From: Meghimatium bilineatum
Taxonomy: Eukaryota; Mollusca; Gastropoda; Stylommatophora; Philomycidae
Length of the DNA: 64,000 bases
NCBI GenBank assembly: GCA_034231615.1
Contig: CM067298.1
Location: 68,095,591 to 68,159,590 of the forward strand
Direction of reading: 5' to 3'
Position 1 is the first letter of the stretch. The number at the start of each line of letters is the position of its first letter. The notes below the pieces were generated by a model, which did not search any database, was not told the DNA's origin, and saw only the letters and a list, made by a program, of their open reading frames with translations. A program made the translations under genes and the position numbers. This document shows positions 12,020 to 64,000 of the stretch, piece after piece.

Positions 12020-13372
12020 GGCATAAGACAGAATGAGGTCCATATTTATAGCCTTACATAAGAAACCAGGGACCACCGAATGTGAAGAACACCGCACAAT
12101 CAGCCTCATGAGCCAAATAACCAAAATACTTATCAGAATCATCATGAAGAGAGTGAGAAACAAAATAAAATCAGAAATACGTTCAGAACAATGTGGCTTT
12201 GTAGAAGGCAAAGTTACCAACAATGCTATTTATATATTGAGAACACTAATAGAGAGGTCTATAGAGGTAAAAACAGATCTGTACCTCTGTTTTATAGACT
12301 ACATTAAAGCATTTGACAAAGTTAAACATAGCGAAATTATACACATGCTAGAGAATCTGAACACAGCAAGGTTTTAAGAATAATCAATAACATGTACTAG
12401 CAACAAACAGCAGCAATAAGAGTAGGAAATCAATTTGGCCCTTTTCAACAAATAAAATAAGGATTCAGACAGGGATGCGTGCTTTCACCAGACCTGTTCT
12501 CTTTATACAGTGAATACATATTGCGTGCAATAGTAGATATCCCATGAATATCAGTGGGAGGACATAACATAATTAATTTGAGATATGCGGATGACACTGT
12601 TCTGATTACAAAACGTGAGGAAGACCTTCAAAATTTAATTAAAGTAGTAGTCACAGAAAGTAAAGAGAAAGGCCTCTTCCTAAATATCAAGAAAACAAAT
12701 GTAATGGTTATTTCAAAGAAACAAAATAACACATCTTGCAAGATCATAGTGAATGATATAGTATTAAAACAGGTCCACCAATTCAAATATCTAGGTACTA
12801 TGATTACAGCAGATGGAAGAAGTTCAACAGAAATAAGATGCAGAATAGGACAGGCAAAAACAACATTCAGAAAAATGAAAAATATACTGTGTAATAGGAC
12901 CTTGTCATTAGAGGTGATAAAGAGAGTTCTGCAGTGCTATATAACCCGTATACTAACATATGGATGCGAGTCTTGGACAATAAACAAACTGGAAAGTGGG
13001 AGATTGGAGGCAACAGAGATGTGGTTCTACAGAAGAATGCTGAGAATACAATGGACTGCCAGAAAAACTAATGTAGAGGTGTTGAAAGAGTTAAATACGA
13101 AACGGACCTTAATTCAACAATATAAGAAAAACGCAATCTTCTTTTTTTGGCCACTTCATGAGACAGGCAGGTTTAGAGAATATAATCACAACAGGCAAGA
13201 TTGAAGGCACCAGAGACAGAGGGCGACAACGTGAGAAAATATTAGACAGTTTGACAATCTGGCACGGCAAGGAAACAACGACTTTGATACATAATATTGT
13301 GGACAGAGTGCTGTGGAGAGCCATGGCCGCCTACGCCACCCGGCATGGCACCTGATGATGATGAAGACAGAT
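12020..13372 (+). mobile_element. LINE group D: RT and C-terminal domain
   Basis: RT motifs appear in order: EEHRTISLMSQITKILIRII, motif A FIDYIKAFDKV (about 12289-12320), motif B RQGCVLSPDLFSLY (about 12470), and motif C YADDT at 12584-12598. The long open frame 12554-13204 (216 codons) covers the palm and thumb region (FKYLGTMITADGRSS, TYGCESWTINKL, FYRRMLRIQWTARK). A frameshift near 13140 leads to the final segment (ITTGKIEGTRDRGRQREKIL), which stops at 13355 and runs into a TGATGATGATGA tail. It is dead because of stops near 12376 and 12545. Confidence 0.88.
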
Positions 13373-13600
13373 GTGTACGTAAGAAATAAAGTAGAGAATC
13401 TCGCAACTTCACAAGAAGTACTACTTTCAATAGTTAAACGACGAAAACTAACATGATTTGGACATGTATATCGATATGATATCCTGTCACAAACGATCTT
13501 GCAGGGTATAGTCGCGGTTAGAAGGAGCAGAGGACGTAAAAGAAACTCGTGGGCAGACAATACTAAAGACTGAACAGGTCCAAATTTTCCCACAATATAT
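13373..13600 (+). mobile_element. LINE group G fragment, C-terminal region
   Basis: The sequence reads VKRRKLTWFGHVYRYD, then QTILQGIVAVRRSRGRKR and WADNTKD, a typical LINE C-terminus. It directly follows the group D element and resembles 51690-51850. It is a fragment only. Confidence 0.65.
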
Positions 13601-13604
13601 CTCA

Positions 13605-14705
13605 ATCCGCATCACTGACCATATAAATCGCTGTAGTCCTTTTTGTGTTGAAACATCCAATTATTTACCCCTTATACCCTGACATGGTGATGTGTTTTTG
13701 AATAGATGGACGCATATTTTTTAAAACGCATTTATTTTTATGACTTTGTTTAGAATGAAACTACACTTTATACAATAAACAATTGAGATCTATATTTAAT
13801 TGAATTATTCTTCATTTTTTTCTCGTTCCAAGTTTTTAATATGTCTACACAGTATGTGAGGTTCCTTGATCAATGTTGCTATATTTGAAATTATTCAAGA
13901 CTCCGAATACAGTAGTTTGTGGATGTGCGACTCTTTGGACCCGTGTTCAGTCCGCAACTGGTTTGTGTACTGCAGTCTTATAGATAGAGTTCCGCCGTCA
14001 ATGCGGTATGTTCACGTGAGCACATTTGTGATAGAACCTTTCTCAATATAAGTAAGTAACTATTTAATGGATTGCGTCCGGGTAGGTTGCATGTTTATTT
14101 GTACTTCACTATCTAGATAGTCATAGTTGTTGCCGTTTATACGCATTTGACCTTTGTGACCTTTTTTGTGACCTTTTAAAACAACTTTGACTATTTTTCT
14201 TAATCAGTGTTTGATTGGTCTCTTTTTGCTATTTTTAAGTTGAACTTGCATTTTTTCATTTACTTTATGTTACTGAATAACATATATTCATTAAACAATT
14301 TCTTGCGGCATCACTGGGGATTTACAAGTGTGACACTAAATATATGGCTTATAAGAATCTATTTTTTTTCTCTGCTTTCGCCTTAAGACGTCCCAGGATT
14401 TAATGACGATCGGTTTTTGGGCTATGTCATTGTTTGGTAGTATATAAGAATGCACATGTTATTTCTTGCGATGTGAAAAACGTACATTTTCCATAATCTC
14501 AGTTACATCAAGAACCACAAATATATTCGTGCCTGTGGTAGTTTCACATATCTTCACATTGATAGCATCGTATAACACTAAATCTACATAACACTTGAAA
14601 TTCGTTTATTACAAAGTATCTTGTATATTTGTATTACCTGCATTGACTTAAGTAGAAGAGGTAATACACATGGAATAATAACATTCCACTCTATATTATT
14701 TCAAG
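13605..14705. other. Upstream region of the FReD gene
   Basis: AT-rich and free of recognised transposons, unlike its surroundings. It should contain the promoter and 5' UTR, but no TATA or initiator could be placed with confidence. Confidence 0.4.
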
Positions 14706-14708
14706 AGC

Positions 14709-61333
<46,625 letters not shown>

Positions 61334-61584
61334 GTGAGTACAATAGACCTACATGGTTAACTTTCTTTTATACAGTATCCCTAAATCTGTATGAGCATGC
61401 CTATGGACAACAGAAACACTAATGTTGCGTATCACTACTACTGATTACAGGTCAATACAACAATTTTGGTGTCTTGGTTTTTATACTACAGTGCAATCCC
61501 TCTAAAGCGCATTTTTTATAACAAATTGTCCTATATAACAATACTTTTCAAAATCCCCTATTATATTTATTCTATATTGATTAT

Positions 61585-61812
61585 GTCCGGCTCTGTGGCG
61601 AAGTGGTACAGGGCTCATCTGTGACGGCCAAGATACCAAGTTCGATCCCCGCCACAGGCAATTGTGCCGCCACAGGCAATTGTGCATTCGGAACATTCAG
61701 AAAGCAATGGCAAAATACTGAACATATTTATATTACCTAGAAAATCACCACAGCCAACAAAGGCTGGGTTGATAGCTAAGTCCTGTAAAGGATATGCTAC
61801 CAAAAAAAAAAA
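61585..61812 (+). mobile_element. tRNA-derived SINE, complete with poly-A
   Basis: A box TGGCGAAGTGG (61596-61606) and B box GTTCGATCC (61640-61648) are good. A short duplication (cgccacaggcaattgtgc) follows. The body ends in gctaccaaaaaaaaaaaa. It is related in head and centre to 19836-19920, but with another 3' end. It lies in the intron after exon 9. Confidence 0.75.
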
Positions 61813-62315
61813 GATTGTTTATAGCAAATTCCTGTTACATATTTTACCGGTCCAGACCAAGTAGTTATAACGAGATTTCCCTGTATCACATCTAGTTTGT
61901 GTGATACAGACTTACATGCAGAGCTTTTTTCAGGGGATATGCAAGGATTGTTTTTTTGTGTGGTTATTTCGGTTCTGAGTATCAACCAACAATTCTACTG
62001 TGAAATGCTCAAAATGTCATCGCATCTATTTTTGGTCAATTTTTGCTAAACAATAAAGGGCATTTCTTATGCAAGTTATCCCCTGCTAAAATATTATGTT
62101 CTTTATTTATAGCCAATTTCGCTAACTTTTCCTCTTGCAATAAATTGATGATGGTAAAATAATCCTTTGGGATAAATGTTCCAGAGTAGGGTAACAACCC
62201 TAACAAGGAAGTGAGTGGCTGGAGTAACACAGGGCAAATATCAAGATGAATAAAAATAAGTAGAAGTGTTACCAAAATGAGACATAAATCAAGCTAACAA
62301 TGAGATACAGAAACA

Positions 62316-62346
62316 CAACGTTTTGACTAAAAAGCCTTCATCAGGA
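62316..62346 (-). repeat. Penelope-type terminal motif with CTGATGA core
   Basis: On the minus strand, TCCTGATGAAGGCTTTTTAG TCAAAACGTTG has the hammerhead CTGATGA exactly. The GAAA is changed to CAAA. Confidence 0.5.
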
Positions 62347-62922
62347 AACAAATGACAACAATACAATGAACCTTACATGGAGACAAACATGGTTATGATA
62401 GGGAGGAAAGAAAAGGAGAGATAGTGACTAGATAGCAGAGGAAGCAAAGATGGAGCAGCATAGCAGGGAAGAAGAGGGTATGAGGAGAAGATAGTGGTAT
62501 GTGAGGTAAAATAATCCTTTTATGTGTGAGCAGTCATAGCCTTTCTGACAAAAATACAGGTTTTTCTTAGTTGTGCAACAGAGGTGACATCAGGTCACAC
62601 ATATGCTCTCAAAGGCATTGATGTGTAAGTGGGGTTTATGGATGCATGTTTAGTCGCCGAAAAATGGCATTCCAAGATTACCAAGTCCTTCCAGAGGCAC
62701 TGCATACACAATTGGGCCAGCTATCTCATCATTTTTCTGTCAGATTTATTAACCCATTAGCAGTGATGGCCCATCTAGGGGTCTACCACAAAAATACAAA
62801 GTTGAAATGTCCTGCATCTCTTTTTCATCCATGGGGTTTAGAAGAAAAAAGTAAGAAATTGAGACAAGATGTGACAATGATGTTTTTCTCACAGGTGGTA
62901 GTATAATTTCAAACATTTCTTA

Positions 62923-62990
62923 GTTGCCTCCTATGACGTGTGGAAAGAAGACAGTAGCCCTACTCTTTGTACCCTGAACTAGAAGTCCAG
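62923..62990 (+). repeat. SINE core fragment
   Basis: gttgcctcctatgacgtgtg gaaagaagacagtag matches the cores at 34505 and 59981. Confidence 0.5.
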
Positions 62991-64000
62991 GTCCCATTTG
63001 TCACACATACAAATAAAATTGTTAACAAAGCTAGCCTTCCATTTAGAAATATCTGATTTCACATTAGGTAGAAACTGGATAATTAAATACTATCTTTCAT
63101 CAATTATACAGTCTTGCTGGCTCATCTGGAATCATCCTAAAGTGCAGCATTTGACTTTCTCTTGAATTTCATCAGTTACTTTTAATTGTGTTTAATCATA
63201 AATTCAACTATTTCTAGTTCTTTATTCTTGATGTCACAGCAGAGAAAAGTAATTAGAAAGATAGACTTTGTGTTGACAGCAAAAGAAAATCATAATAAAA
63301 GTGAATTGCATTGCTATAGAAGGATAAATATCCCATTATAGCCAAAAAGTCTTGTATGGTTGGTCATGAACAAAGTAATACAGTGTCACAGGTATAATTC
63401 AGGGCAACGATCTCATGTTGACAGCTATTGATAAAATGTATATAACAAAAGATTATCACACATTTTAAAACAATACCAGTATGTAGTTTCCACTTAACTA
63501 TTTACCCAAGTCCTTTACCATAATAATTCTTCCAGAGGATCCCAACTTCTATTGGTTTGTGAATAAAAGTATATGCCAATGAGACCAATGATTAGTCCTT
63601 TCTGCCAAGATAAAAGATGGTGTGTGATCAATGTGTATGAATATTTTTTAGAAGAACTTGGCCTTCTCCAGAATATGGATTCTGGACTGCTTTGAATGCT
63701 AAAATAGAAAGCATTTTATTTGTGGGGTTAGTTGTGCTGAGACTTGGATTAAACCTATGGAATCTAGATAATATAATTCAGAACTTTGCTTGTACGGTTG
63801 AGCTGTGGAAAAAATAATGATTTATATGGAAACATTGAACGTTTTTCTACGGTATGGCTCAAATATGATCATTTCTATAACTGTTTTCGAAGTAATTAAT
63901 TATCTATGTGTGATGTGTGTGTTGATGTCAAACAAATTGTACTCATTAGAAAGGGGTGTATTTTAGCTATTCTATTAATTTTTTGTAAACACCATATAGG

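Larger units (their letters stand above)
61815..64000. other. Intron after exon 9, largely unassigned
   Basis: Apart from the Penelope-type motif (62316) and the SINE core (62923) nothing is recognised. I looked for the next FReD exon (phase 0, Cys pair, DND-type calcium site) and did not find it. Confidence 0.5.

Noticed and set aside
62646..62906. 86-codon frame as a possible next FReD exon
   Set aside because: It has no fibrinogen signature and no fitting phase-0 acceptor with the expected Cys or calcium-site residues.

Overview
This window looks like intron-rich, AT-rich animal nuclear DNA. It contains one split gene with GT-AG introns and many decayed LINEs, SINEs and DNA transposons, with no operons and no prokaryotic features. 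The fibrinogen-domain gene together with this mix of LINEs, tRNA-derived SINEs and a Penelope-like element would suit a mollusc or another lophotrochozoan. That placement is an inference. I did not see the SINE that is very frequent in octopus and squid introns, which argues mildly against a coleoid cephalopod.

The one convincing host gene is on the + strand. Nine exons (14709-14927, 19068-19243, 39774-39929, 44758-44926, 48841-48959, 54525-54784, 58358-58469, 59442-59577, 61259-61333) join in phase. They encode a signal peptide, a long coiled coil and the first half of a fibrinogen-related domain (FReD). The rest of the FReD lies beyond 64000. Exon 3 is a symmetric phase-2 cassette that can be skipped. 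Exons 3 and 6 both have weak donors and, if not spliced, run into in-frame stops, so shorter products without the FReD are possible.

Almost everything else is repeats. I sort the LINE pieces into working groups by protein similarity. Group A (130-690, 36065-36385, 42805-43190) is known here only from its C-terminal part. Group B (850-1055 minus, 1497-2645, 20460-20640, 37310-37735) ends in an (ATAG)n tail. Group C is at 9147-9640 and 45385-46085. Group D (12020-13372, 17240-18720, 25355-27765, 30985-31955 minus, 42600-42720, 46860-47590 minus, 55010-55735 minus) carries an APE endonuclease and a YADD reverse transcriptase. Group E (49555-50345 minus, 55740-56160 minus, 57510-58035) ends in a C2H2-like zinc finger. 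Group G is at 13373-13600, 50560-51900, 52430-52550 and 53715-54375 minus. Group R, with an RNase H domain, is at 4990-6240, 40130-40465 and smaller pieces.

Other elements are an internally deleted mariner (41546-42478) inside a palindromic element, two hAT-type MITEs with 8-bp target duplications, a Penelope-like element with a GIY-YIG nuclease remnant (29830-30515 minus), several tRNA-derived SINEs, two inverted-repeat insertions flanked by 13- and 15-bp direct repeats (22802-23945), and many minisatellites and microsatellites. Some of the microsatellites are clearly grown-out retroelement tails. No functional rRNA, tRNA or CRISPR array was found.

The upstream part (1-14700) and the last 1.5 kb are repeats or unassigned DNA. 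The host gene occupies 14.7 kb to the right edge, and its introns hold most of the mobile elements.
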